The notes under the pieces were generated by a model. The model was not told the DNA's origin. It saw only the letters and a list, made by a program, of their open reading frames with translations, and ran no database searches. 64,000 bases of DNA, from contig NC_068357.1 of NCBI RefSeq assembly GCF_020536995.1, positions 69,574,730-69,638,729 of the forward strand. Direction: 5' to 3'. Shown here piece by piece: positions 11,804 to 23,130 of this stretch. The stretch is from Dreissena polymorpha (lineage: Eukaryota > Mollusca > Bivalvia > Myida > Dreissenidae). The number at the start of each line of letters is the position of its first letter. Within the stretch, counting starts at the first letter, position 1. The position numbers and the translations under genes were made by a program.

Positions 11804-12055
11804 GTGCTCTGTTAAAAGGGGGTTTAATGCATGTGCGTAACGTGCCGTTCCAGATAAGCCTGTGCAGTCCGCACAGGCTAATCGATAATGACACTTTCCA
11901 CCGAAACTGGATTTTTGCTAAGAAGAGACTTTCTTTAATCGAAAACAAATCATAAAAGCGGAAAGTGTCATCACTGATTAGCCTGTGCGGACTGAACATG
12001 CTAATCTGGGACGACACGTCACGCACATGCATTAAACTCATTTCTCACAAAGCAC
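11804..12055. mobile_element. Palindromic MITE-like element, copy 2
   Basis: Full-length copy at the boundary between the decayed-gene module and the non-coding module of unit 2. The matching insertions are at 16280 in unit 3 and 34174 in unit 4, so this insertion predates the duplications. Confidence 0.85.
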
Positions 12056-14827
12056 GTCCAATATCAGTTTTAGTTTTGGCATCAGCAAATTCGGTCACAA
12101 ACTAATCAAAAATACGTTAAAATCACCACACAATTGAAATACTTAACAAAACAAGTCGCATAAAAATAATTAAATGAATAAGTGAATACATTATTGGTTT
12201 ATATCGTTAGTGTTATCAAGATGCAAAAAATTAAGGTAATTCTTTCGTTTTAATATAGCATTGCTAATACATCTAGGAATACTTCTTAAATCTGTAGTGT
12301 AATCACTTGCCATTATAGATTTGATCTTATTAACATTAAGCGATTTGTTAAATTAATACTTAATTATCAAATCTGTTGTACATTTATATAAAACGTGATA
12401 TTCCGATTTCTACCAAGTTTCCAAGTCCTGTTTTCTGTTGCAATGTTATTGTATCTATCAGTTTCTAATGAGTTGCTCACTCCTTACTCTAAAACTTGTC
12501 AAAGCTTTTCAATAAATGACAATCGTTATTAACAAGTTAAATATTTTGTGTATGCATAATAATTTCTAAGTTTTAGCATAATTATGTTACTTACTTTTCG
12601 AATTTATCAAAATAGACCATGACTGGACGTATTGATCTCGAAGTCGTTGTTTGAGTTTTGGATAATGGTTTGTTCTGTTAACGTCTTCATGAAATATATA
12701 ACGAAGCCTAAATTGTCAATACGGTCTTTGATAGCTTTTCACCAGTATAGTTTTATATGAGTATTAGCAAGTGCATTATATGTATTATTTATGATATTAT
12801 TTTAGTTAATAAATCGTATCAGTGGCTTTGGTGAATTAATAATGTTTCACTATAATTTAAGAGTCCTTTCTTTTCAGTTTACAAATAATGGAAACGCCCT
12901 AGTTTGCCTAGGACGGCTGTGATGTCTCTTGGCGGAAAACTAATACATGTTTACAAAATTGTAGACGTACTTTGTAAACCTTTTTTTCAGACACCCACGC
13001 ACTCCGCAAACTTAAAAATATCAGTGTTTAGAGGAAGTGTTAACAATTTATATTCCACTGGAGCATTTTTTATGTTTAAAGTATTATGAAAAATATGAGC
13101 AAACCAGTACTTATTTTTGCTATTCAATTCAATGCTAAATCTCATCATACTTAATATGCGATGCTGCATCGAAAGTGAGGTGTGCTAATTATGAATGTTG
13201 GATTATGATTATTATTTATAACAGGAACGTCAGGCTTATTTACACACCGGTAATCATAATATCTGACATGCCAAGGCCTTCAATAGCATAACGTACTAAC
13301 TAAGCCAATTGATATTTAAACGCGTGGCGTATACTATTAGTTTCCGACACTAGTGATACCAATACCAATATCGTATTCTTCGATTTCGTTTCCCATAATC
13401 ACTGCTGAGTTGGACGACTGCTGATTTGTAGACGAAAACTTCAACATCGAGTCCGACTGACCCAACATTATTCTCACTTACATGGACATTAACTTAAGAG
13501 AGATAACTTTACTGCAGGGTGTTTTATTTTACCTACTATACTACGTAATGTGTTCTTCACAACCTTAAAACCCTATTAACGCTATATACCTTATAAGTGG
13601 AACTTAAACCCTATTAGAATATGTGAATATTTTATTAATGCAATCATAATTTCGTATTTGTTTTTCGCAATTATGATATTGTTCACATTAGTTGTATACT
13701 ATTATCAATAAAACATATTTATAAGTCAATATTTGCTAAATTATACTTTTAATATGTTGTTCATATAAATATGCATTGCATTTACAAGAAAAGCAACATC
13801 AGTACAATGATTTACCGTAAAGTTCATGTTAAAAAGGTTAAGATTAAAATATCATAGATAAAAAATCTATCTAATACATATAGTTTCTTAGTTTAATTTC
13901 TTAAATCAAATGATTTAAGTTGCTCACAAAATTACACGAGTATAATTAATAAATATTTAAAGCCACATAAATACTCAAAATCAACGAACTACAACGAATA
14001 CAAATGCTCGTTTTGTTTTTAAATAAAAAAAAACAACCAACATTTTGTATCTCGTTAGATATATGTTACCAGACCACATCTAGCGTTAAAATTGTGTCTA
14101 TTGCTATAGAGAACACTGATTTTTTATGTGTTAATTTTATTTTCCGAAATATCTTACGAAATAGTCGTTGGTTTTTAGTGTTAATGGGCTTTTAAATTGA
14201 GGTTGCGTTATGAGTGGACCCGGAGTGTGTCCAAGCACTCTACCTAATTTACTGACTAGACTGACACAAGTTGTGAAGCATTTTCAATTATAGGTTAGCG
14301 AGCACTGAACCGGATAGCCTAGGTAAAAAGCGCGTGTACCAATCATTACAAGGTTGTTCCCACAGTTTTATACGAAATCATGGCCTTTAACTTGTATCTG
14401 TTAAAATACTATTCAGGTAGCAAACAAATCGATATGAAGAAAAAGTTCTTTTATTACGCACTTGTATACCAAACAAAATCTGCCGGAGAGTCGTGTAATT
14501 TGAACAGTAGGTATATAGAGAACAGTTAAGTTGGTATAATGCGTCGTCGAAAACAGCTAAAGCAATATTCTCCTGAAAAGTGTAATGTTTGCTTTAGAAA
14601 ATTAATGAATTGTATAAAGAAAGAAAATCAAAACTCAATTCAATTGCATAGATATACATTTAAGTTAAGAATACGCTGACCCACGCTGAAAAATATGAAA
14701 GGTATTCATGTCGATGTACTACAGTTTAGCCACAACAAAATGTTGATGTTTAAAATGAGGTGTACCTAAGAAAGTTTGCCCGATTGTATTGCTGTCTCCT
14801 TTTGCGTTATTAATTTAAATATGAGCA

Positions 14828-15079
14828 GCGCTCTGTGAAAAGGGGGTTTAATTCATGTGCGTAAAATGTGTTCCCAGATAAGCCTGTGCATTCCGCACAG
14901 GCTGATCAGCGACGACACTTTCCGCCTTAACAAGATTCTTTCTAAGAAAAGACTTTAGTTAAACGAAAAATATCATAACAACGGAAAGTGCTGCCCCTGA
15001 CAAGGCTGTGCGGACCGCACAGGCTAATCTGGGACGACTGTTTACGCACATTCATTAAACCTCCATTTCACAGAGCACG
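14828..15079. mobile_element. Palindromic MITE-like element, copy 3
   Basis: Same insertion as 3943, 20998 and 42611. It ends 24 bp from the stop codon of the unit 2 receptor pseudogene. Confidence 0.85.
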
Positions 15080-15103
15080 GTCCATATGTTTTGCATTTCT
15101 TTT

Positions 15104-15955
15104 TCAAAAACGTACATTGTTATAAATAATCATCAAAAAGCATATCGTGTCTATTATTAAAAGAAGAAAAAAAAACTGGAAAAATACTTTATCCAAGGCA
15201 ACGCTCACATCTACCCATGTGATTCCCAAGACTGAGCTATCATTGTCGTCCGTTTCTTGCTTGTGAAGGGGTTTGTCCTCGGTTCATGCTGAAGGCAGTG
15301 TCCCGAGACTATGCATGCCGGGGCAAGATCTATGGGAAGCGTTTTCCGGCCGAGCAAACTTGATTTCGTCACTGCGATAAGTCCTATCCGCACTCTCTGA
15401 CCCTGTCCGCCGTACACAGTAGCACCCTAAACACATAGCGATGGCCCTCCACGCGCCCCCGGCTGCTGCTTTTCACTTCTGTGGTACACGTGCAGGCTAC
15501 ATATGACGGCGAGCGTGATGGCGACACTGATGACGAGCACCGACACCAAATAGTACCTAAAGAGCGACATCGGATTCGAGTTTTTCGGAAGGTTGTCTCC
15601 CACAAGCGTAAGGAAGGCCGCAATGGACAGCAGCACCGTCAGGCAAAAGGAGATGCGCTCCCCGCACTCGGTAGGGATCAGGAAGACCAGGATATTCAAC
15701 GCGGACATAATTATCAATGGAAGTATCACATTCACTATCGCAAATCGGGGTTTCCTCTCTAACACGACATTGAACCTAACCACGAAGCTGTAAGCCTCTG
15801 ATGTCACACTTGTGTCCATTAGATCCCAGGCGCCATTAGGTGAGAAGTATGTCAATTGCACTTTGTGGTTTAACGGACATAGACTCATTTTATCGAAACC
15901 GTATTTTGCCGGCATGAAGTCAAGGCTGCATGTTTGCGTATCCCAGCGATAGAAA
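15104..15955 (-). pseudogene. Nicotinic-type Cys-loop receptor, unit 2 (truncated)
   Basis: A 5'-truncated copy. Homology starts at the Cys-loop motif (YRWDTQTCSLDFMPAKYG) and runs through TM1, TM2 and TM3. The signal peptide and most of the extracellular domain are gone: at 15955 the sequence switches to the decayed-gene module seen at 11460 and 33780. A one-base deletion near 15457 breaks the frame after TM3. About 57 bp (19 codons, in frame) are missing from the cytoplasmic loop near 15320, and a TGA replaces an Arg codon near 15290. TM4 is recognisable and ends at a shifted stop near 15104. It cannot make a channel. Confidence 0.9.
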
Positions 15956-16260
15956 GAAAAGCCCAGTAAAGTCAATAGACATAATAACTCAGTGAGTACA
16001 AGCCTATACATGAGCTATTGGAGTCCCAATTGGTTCTGTCGACTTCCTCTCAGACGGGCATTCGTCGCAGCGCAGCATATGAAGCCTGATTTAAAGTTTT
16101 GTCTCATGCATGCAAAAGTTCTGACATAGAAGGGACTTAGTCTTCTGGCTTCTTTAATCGGTCCAATATCTGGTATTCGCACATTTTACTGAATTCCTAT
16201 TCCTTACATATTAATTAATACAAAATGACCCCTATTTTTTAAAAACGCGCTCTAAACGTT
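15956..16260 (-). pseudogene. Fragment of the decayed host gene (unit 3 copy)
   Basis: About 300 bp matching 11460-11750 of unit 2 and 33780-34120 of unit 4. It is non-coding or intronic in appearance. Its importance is positional, as it is fused directly to the truncated unit 2 receptor. Confidence 0.4.
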
Positions 16261-16279
16261 ACATTAAAACATGTGGACC

Positions 16280-16502
16280 GTGCTCTGTGACAAGGGGGTT
16301 TAATGCCTGTGCGTTAAGTGTCTTTCCAGATTAGCCTGTGCAGTCCGCATAGGCTAATCAGGGACGACACTTTCCGCATACACTGGAGTTTTGCTAAGAA
16401 AAGACTTTCTTTTAACACAAAAATCATAAAAGCGGACTGCACAGGCTAATTTGGGACGACACTTTACGAGCATGTGTTAAACCCCTTTTTCACAGATCAC
16501 GA
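16280..16502. mobile_element. Palindromic MITE-like element, copy 4
   Basis: Slightly shortened in the second arm. Same insertion as 11804 and 34174. Confidence 0.85.
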
Positions 16503-17132
16503 CCCATGTTAATGTCAGTTTTGGCAGAATCAGCAAATTCATTTATTTGGTCACATGCTGATCAGGTAAACGTAAATGTTACCACACAAATGAAATACTT
16601 AACAAAACATCGCATAAATAAGTAAATGACTACGCGAATAAATTATTGGTTAACACCGTTAGTGTTATCAAGATGCGACAAAGTAAGGTACAACTTTCGT
16701 TTTAATACAGCATTGCTAATACATTAAGAAAAACTTCTTAATTGTGAAGTGTAAGCACTTGCCATCATAGATTCGAACTTATTGACAATGTAAAGCGAGT
16801 AGTTAACTTAATACTTAACCACTACATCTCTAGTACACATACATTTTCATAAAACGTGATATTCCGATTTCTACAGAGTTTGCAGTTCCTATTTTGTCTT
16901 GCAATGTTTTTGTATCTATCAGTTTCTAATGAGTTGCTCACTCCTTACTAATTGAATCTTGTCAAAGCTTTTCAATGGCAATCGTTTATAACAATTTCAA
17001 TATTTTGTTATGCATGATCCTTGTCAGCATAATTATGTAACTTACTTTGCGAATTTATCAAAATAGACCATGACTGGGCGTGTTGATCTCGAAGTCGTTG
17101 TTTGAGTTTTGGATAATGGTTTGTTATGTTAA

Positions 17133-17632
17133 AGGGATCTTTTCACGGTTTGGTAAATTGACAAAATTGAGAAAAGTTGTTTCAGATTCGCAAATTTTCG
17201 TTTTAGCTATGATATTTGTGAGGAAACAGTATAACTGAACATTTACCATGGTCTAATCTAGCCATTATATGCATCTTTTGACGATTTAAAAACCTAAAAA
17301 TTATAAAGCGTTGCAACGCGAAACGATTGAATAATTTGGAGAGTTCAGTTGTTGTCGTTTAAATTTGTGAAACTACGAAGATTGCTTATATAACGTATAA
17401 AATACGCCTCTCATGTATGCTTGGCAGGATGGCCCAGTGGGCTAATGCGTTTTTACTCCAGGATACCAGGGGTCACTGGTTCGAGCCCTGCTGCAGGCTA
17501 CTCCTTTTTCCTTTTTTAAATTTTATTTTTGATTTTTTTACTGGAGCTTTTAAAATCCAATGTTTACATTTATCAATATAAAGCATTTAATGACAAACTT
17601 GGAAACATGCAAAAATCTGTGACAAGGCCCCT
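17133..17632 (+). mobile_element. TTAA-flanked element with tRNA-like core, copy 2
   Basis: 500 bp between TTAA repeats (17129-17132 and 17633-17636). The empty site is visible in unit 2 (near 12678) with a single TTAA, so the 4-bp duplication is directly supported. The ends are inverted matches (AGGGATCTTTTCACGG against AGGGGCCTTGTCACAG). A tRNA-like core at about 17421-17501 has an A-box-like ATGGCCCAGTGGGCTAATG and a consensus B-box GGTTCGAGCCC at 17478-17488. It lies in the opposite orientation to the copy at 9061-9535. Not a tRNA gene: it lacks a foldable acceptor stem and is embedded in a repeat. Confidence 0.8.
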
Positions 17633-18392
17633 TTAACGTCTTCATGCAAATTATAACTTAAACTTATTTTGTCAATACGGTCTTTAATAGCTTTTCACCA
17701 GTAAAGTTTTATATGACTGTTAGACAGTGCATTATATGTATTATATATGATATTATTGTCGTACATTAATCATATTATTGGCTTTAGTGAATTCATAATT
17801 TTGCACTATAGTTAAAGAGTCCTCTCTTAACAGGTTACAAATAATTCACCTAGCACGGCAACATTTGATGTCTGTTTGTGGACAACTCAAATATATTTGA
17901 GACGTATTGTGTCAACCTTATTGTTTTTATAGACATCCACAAACTCCTCTAACTTAAACATATCAGTATTTAGAGGAAATATTAAGAATTTATATTCCAC
18001 TGGTGCATTATTTTTATCTTTAAAGAAGTAATAATGTTTGAGCAACACCGTACTTAATTTCGCTATTCAATTCAATGCTAAATCAAATCTGCGATGCTGC
18101 ATCGAATCGGGGTGCAAAAATCATGAATGTTGGATCATGATTATTATTTAAAACTGGAACGTCAGTCTGATTTACACACCGGTAATCATAATGTCTGACA
18201 TGCCAAGGTCTTCAATAGCCTAACGTAAAAAATATTTCATATGATATGTAAAAGCGTGGCGTTAACTTTATTATTATCCGACTATGAGGATACCAATTCC
18301 ATCATCTCCGATTTCGTTTCCCATAATCACTGCTGATTTGTACGACAAAAACTTCAACATCGAGTCCGACTGGCCCAACATTATTCTCACTT

Positions 18393-19935
18393 AAATAAAA
18401 ATTACTTTAATAATATTTTATTGCATTTTCTTTCGTACATGCATTCATACAAATATACATATGGTGCATAGTGCATAGAGTAGATATACTACAAATTGAT
18501 ATTATCGAATGTATAGAAAAAAGCAAAAGGGTTGGATAACAAGTTTTTACAACATTCGATGACGACCCTTCCCAGTATTTCCGATTCGGTAAATAGGGAC
18601 ATTGAACGCGCACATCTTGAGTGTAATATAAACAATTTAGTAAGTAAATAAACAGACTTGCTGACGACAAAAACATTTGGGAAATGTTTACACTCCAAAT
18701 AGTTAAGAGAAAAAGGTACGCTAAGTTTTAAGAGAATGTTCTAATATAGGAATTAACTAAACTAAACATATATATATATATACACACAAAAAGTGAAAAA
18801 AAAATGTTTTTTTAATTAATTGCTCCACAACAAAGAATACTTAATTACAATAAATTGCTCCACACAACCCAGCTCTACAAACTACAAAATAGCACATAAT
18901 CTACAGAGAAAATGATTGAACTCTGAAATATAAATAAAACAAGCGAAAACATTGCAAATATTTTTACAGTCAAATATTTATATGAACCTGTTTGAAGTCT
19001 TCCAAACATAACACATTGTTTTGGTTATCAGTTAGTTCTGGGATATCGTATAATAGTTTGTTTGCATTAAGAGTGTGGTACGGACGAGTGTTGGTAAAGA
19101 GCACGATACGTTGCTCGGAGAAAAGAGGACATTTGAAGAAGAAATGATATACGTCATCGACAGGACTATTACAAGCGCATTTTGAATTGTCACGTAGGTG
19201 GTTTAAGTGTTAATCGGAATTTAAGTCGCTACAGTGGTTTCTTAGCCATGCATGTAAAATATTTTGCTTTCGTTCGCCAACTAGGAAAACGAAGGAACTA
19301 TAGGAGGATTGTACTGCCGCTTTACTGAACTTTTAAAACAAGAAAGTGTTGGTAAAGACCTTGTTTCGTTGTCAAGTTCGTTCCAGAACTTAAGAGACGA
19401 AGGAATAGTTGAATTTCAGTAAATCGCAAGTCTGCGGGCAATTATTGCATAGTCGCCACGATTACGTAACAAGTAAGGAATGTTATCTGTTGTGGCTGGG
19501 AAAATATCGTTTAAATATTGTGGTAAGGCACTTTTATTGTGTTTATATACGAAAGCAAGTTTTTGAATTTTCCGTCTGTCATCGAGAGAAACCCGACCAA
19601 TTTCTTTTAGAAGTAGAGTAATTTTAGTTGATCTTGTTAATCCTGTTACAATACGAGCTGCATCCAATTGAATTTTGTCAAACAGTTCTTGTTCGTATTT
19701 TGCGCAGTTGTCCCAAACAACGGACGCATACTCTAACAAAGGTCTTAGATATGAAACGTATATCGGATTTAGTGTTTCTCGCTTGAGCTTGTATTTTAGC
19801 ATTCACATGGATCCAAGGATTTGGGAAGCTGATTTTGTAATATTGTCAATATGTTTGTGTCATGAACCGTCTTCAATTAGCGTAATACCGAGATGTCTAT
19901 GTTCTTTTAGATAGGATAAATGGGATACATAAATA
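18393..19935 (-). mobile_element. 5'-truncated LINE insertion (unit 3 copy)
   Basis: Same insertion as 1376-2905. The coding part on the minus strand keeps 128 codons open (19802-19416): LRPLLEYASVVWDNCAKYEQ, then DKIQLDAARIVTGLTRST and GRVSLDDRRKIQKLAFVYKH. It goes on, with breaks, to a Cys/His motif near 19160. The 3'UTR has a TA-rich tract at 18768-18782. It is non-functional. Confidence 0.75.
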
Positions 19936-20773
19936 TTAACTATTTAGCGATAACTGTTCATTGAAAGGTCTTTTATTTAACCAACAATGCTTAGTAATGC
20001 GTTTTCACAAGCTTAAATCACTTTTTACGCTATATATTATAACTTATAAGTGAAACTTAAACCATGTTTGAATGTGTATATATTTTATTAATGGAATCAT
20101 ACTTTTGAATTTTTGCGATTATAACATTTTACAAATTAGTTAAAAACCATTATTAATAAAAAAAATGTACGTGTAACTCAATTCGTGTTATACTTTGAAT
20201 AGTTTGTTCACATAAATATACATTGTATTTACAAGGGAAAAACAGCAAACGGATTTATGGTTCAGTACATGTTAAAAAGGTTTATTTAAACACATTTTAT
20301 GAGAGAGAAAAAACACAGATACAAAATCTACCTAATACATATAGTTTATTTTTTTAAATCAAATAATTTCAGTTTCTCTCAAAATTACACATGTATAATT
20401 AATATATATTTAAAATGAGGCTGCGTTATGAGTGGACCCGGAGTGTGTCCCAGCACTCTACCTAATTTACTGACTAGAATGACACAAGTTGGGAAGCATT
20501 TTCCATGATAGGTTAGAGAGCAATTAACCTGGTAGCCGAGGTAACAAGCGCGTGTACCAACAACTGTGCTTAACAGGCTGTTCCAACTTCTTTTATACGA
20601 AATCCTGGGCTGTTAAAATACTATTCAGGTAGCAAACAAATTGACATGTAGATAAAGTGCTTATATTACGCAATCGTATACCAAAACAGTTAAGTTGGTG
20701 TAATTCGTCGTCGAAAACAGCTAAAGCAACATTCTTCTGAAAAGCATAATGTTTGCGTAAGAAAGTTCATGAA

Positions 20774-20998
20774 CATCATGTTTTTGATTTTAAGGTAGTT
20801 GTACATAGCTGTACGGCACTTAATTTTGATGTGTTCTTTAAAATTTAGTGTTTCGTCTAAAAATGCACCCACATACCGTATGCATTTTTCTGCTTTAACA
20901 GTGTCACCAGCAATATCTATTTCTTTAGATTGACATTTATTTAATTGGGGTCTACTACCGAACATGATGAATTCCGTTTTTGATGCGTTCATTTTCAG
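20774..20998 (-). mobile_element. Fragment of a second LINE reverse transcriptase
   Basis: On the minus strand it encodes MNASKTEFIMFGSRPQLNKC, then CIRYVGAFLDETLNFKEHIK and an IKNMM-type end. This is the palm/thumb region of a Jockey/CR1-type RT and differs from the LINE at 18393. It has neither a 3' end nor a tail. It replaces, almost base for base in length, the 228 bp found in unit 1 at 3738-3965, including the first arm end of the palindromic element. Confidence 0.65.
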
Positions 20999-21231
20999 TT
21001 TAATGCATGAGCGTCAAGTGTCGTCCCAGATTAGCCTATGTAGTTCGCACAGGCTAATCAGAGACGACACTCTCCCCTAAACTATATTTTTTTCAAAGAA
21101 GATATTTTCTTTAAACGAAAAATATCATACAAGCGGAACGTGTCGTCCCTCATAAGCCTTTGCAGACTGCACTGGTTAATCCGGGGCGACACTTTACGCA
21201 CATGCATGAAACCTCCTTTTCACAGAGCGCA
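20998..21231. mobile_element. Palindromic MITE-like element, copy 5 (left end lost)
   Basis: Lacks the first 20-odd bases, which were replaced by the LINE fragment at 20774-20998. It ends 17 bp from the stop codon of the unit 3 receptor gene. Confidence 0.85.
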
Positions 21232-21248
21232 TGTTTTGCATAACTCGT

Positions 21249-22637
21249 TCATAGATTTACATTGTGATAAATGATCATCAAAAAGCACAGCGTGTCTGTT
21301 ATAAGAAGAAGAATGAAAAACATAAAAAATACTTTATCCAAGGCAATGCTCACTTCTTCCCATGTGATTTCCAAGACTGAGCTATCACTGTCGTCCGTTT
21401 CTTTCTTCTGAAGGGATTTGTCCTCGGGACGAGATGAAGGCAGAGTCCCGTTACTATGTGTAGGTCGGTCCAGTATTACATTACGATGGGTGTGGATCGA
21501 ATACGGCATTGAATACATGCCGGGGGAAGATCTATGGGAAGCGTTTTCCGGCCGAGCATACTTGATTTCGTCACTGCGATAAGTCCTATCCGCACTCTCT
21601 GACCCTGCCCGCCGTACACAGTAGCACCCTAAACACATAGCGATGGCCCTCCACGCGCCTCCCGGCTGCTGCTTTTCACTTCTGTGGTACACGTGCAGGC
21701 TGCATATGACGGCGAGCGTGATGGCGACACTGATGACGAGCACCGACACCAGATAGTAGCTAAACAGCGACATCGGATTCGAGTTTTTCGGAAGGTTGTC
21801 TCCCACGAGCGTCAGGAAAACCGCAATGGACAGCAGCACCGTCAGGCAAAAGGAGATGCGCTCCCCGCACTCGGTAGGGATCAGAAAGACCAGGATATTC
21901 AACGCGGACATAATTATCAATGGAAGAAGCACATTTACTATCGCAAATCGAGGCTTCCTCTCTAACACGACATTGAAATTAACCATGAAGCTGTAAATCT
22001 CTGATGTAACGCTTGTGTCCATGAGATCCCAGGCGCCATTAGGCGAGTAGTAGGTCAATTCAACTTTGTGATATAGTGGATATAGACTCATTTTATCGAA
22101 ACCGTAGTTTGCCGGCATGAAATTAAGGCTGCATGTTTGCGTATCCCAGGGATAGAAAGTGACGTCGACGTTGCAAGATGATGTAAACACGTTGCCTGTA
22201 TAATACACGCAAATCCCCGACGCATTGACTTTCACTGTATGCCAGTCCTCAGACAAACGTTCATTTTTATTAACATTGTTCATAAGCATCATTTGTGGAA
22301 CCCAAATCTTGCTGACGTCAATATAGAGATTATCAATACCGCCGTAGTCCTTAGGGTCCCAAACCAGTCGCTTATCCTGCCATGCGAGGTACAATAGCGC
22401 AGTAAATGATATTTTCTCTTCGACTTCGTTAAAATCTTGAATAGAGACGAGATCCATCCATATGGACACTACGACCTGTATCGACTCATTCAACACAGGC
22501 CTGAACATTTTGCTGTAACCCACCATTAAGTCACTAAATAAACGCTCAGTGTCCGTCACCGTCTTAGCGGGCACCCCGTTGAATGACGTCATTAACACGG
22601 TAAGAGAAGCCGCCAAAACAACCCAGATTGGCATCAT
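21249..22637 (-). CDS. Nicotinic-type Cys-loop receptor subunit, unit 3 (intact)
   Basis: 462 codons, single exon. The ATG at 22635-22637 is chosen because it matches units 1 and 4 and sits 7 nt after a conserved acceptor; the frame is open 12 codons further up. Residues 1-25 form a signal peptide. The extracellular domain has the Cys-loop C155-x13-C169 with FYPWD, an RLVWDPKDYGG loop-D-like motif (90-100), and glycosylation sites NES (50) and NAS (138). TM1 is about 227-254 and TM2 about 259-283 (GERISFCLTVLLSIAVFLTL, with the Glu of cation channels). TM3 is about 291-319 and TM4 about 436-456. The loop-C Cys pair of alpha subunits is absent. The loop-A Tyr and loop-B Trp of the acetylcholine box are replaced, so this is a non-alpha or non-canonical subunit. 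It would act in the plasma membrane as part of a pentamer. Ligand not predictable. Confidence 0.9.
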   Translation of the reverse strand: MMPIWVVLAASLTVLMTSFNGVPAKTVTDTERLFSDLMVGYSKMFRPVLNESIQVVVSIWMDLVSIQDFNEVEEKISFTALLYLAWQDKRLVWDPKDYGGIDNLYIDVSKIWVPQMMLMNNVNKNERLSEDWHTVKVNASGICVYYTGNVFTSSCNVDVTFYPWDTQTCSLNFMPANYGFDKMSLYPLYHKVELTYYSPNGAWDLMDTSVTSEIYSFMVNFNVVLERKPRFAIVNVLLPLIIMSALNILVFLIPTECGERISFCLTVLLSIAVFLTLVGDNLPKNSNPMSLFSYYLVSVLVISVAITLAVICSLHVYHRSEKQQPGGAWRAIAMCLGCYCVRRAGSESADRTYRSDEIKYARPENASHRSSPGMYSMPYSIHTHRNVILDRPTHSNGTLPSSRPEDKSLQKKETDDSDSSVLEITWEEVSIALDKVFFMFFILLLITDTLCFLMIIYHNVNL

Positions 22638-22644
22638 CGTTTGT

Positions 22645-22980
22645 CTGCAAAAAGCCGTGGATAAATTAAGCATAACAGAGACATAGATCTACTTCTCTAT
22701 CTATACTTTACATGTGTATAAAGCTGTATACTAGAAGTGACTACCCGCCACGGAAACGTCAGTGATTCAAACAAAACTTTAACGCCATGAGCTACTATGA
22801 TAATACACGGACGCAATTTCGATGAAAATGACCATCAAGCAGAATTTGTGCCATTTGACAAAGCGCAGTTTCACATATATGACATGTTCAATCTGATACA
22901 GAACAATTAAGGTAGCTTCCGTTCATTGATCAACATCGAACAAATGATAATAACAAAAATAAAATAGTATAACTGGTTAC
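22645..22980 (-). other. Candidate 5'UTR intron of unit 3 receptor
   Basis: Donor CTCGAG|GTAACCAG (exon ends at 22981) and acceptor CTTTTTGCAG ending at 22645, 7 nt above the start codon. It is shorter than in units 1 and 4 through a deletion inside the intron. Conserved splice signals in three copies argue that the gene is spliced in its leader although the coding region is uninterrupted. Confidence 0.45.
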
Positions 22981-23130
22981 CTCGAGGATAAACAAGGTGT
23001 ATTCCTTTTATGTGTTCGTGTGTTATTGTAGAGAAAGATCTGTTATTGTTGTCACCGTCTTCCCACAAGTGACACGGTTGAATAATTGCCCTTGCAATGA
23101 ATCTTTGCTTTCGAGCTTAATTTAGAAATT

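Larger units (their letters stand above)
7965..15955. repeat. Tandem unit 2 of the receptor array
   Basis: Begins where similarity to unit 4 starts (7970 pairs with about 29430). It holds the fullest copy of the decayed minus-strand gene, a palindromic element at 11804, the 2.7 kb non-coding module (12060-14825), a second palindromic element and a receptor pseudogene. The pseudogene stops abruptly at 15955, and the next bases belong to the decayed-gene module of unit 3. The non-coding module shows no gene. Its small open frames are not kept in frame in the other units. Confidence 0.85.

Noticed and set aside
17421-17501. A tRNA gene
   Set aside because: It has A- and B-box-like text but lies inside a repeat with inverted ends, occurs again at 9185-9258 in mutated form, and lacks a proper acceptor stem.
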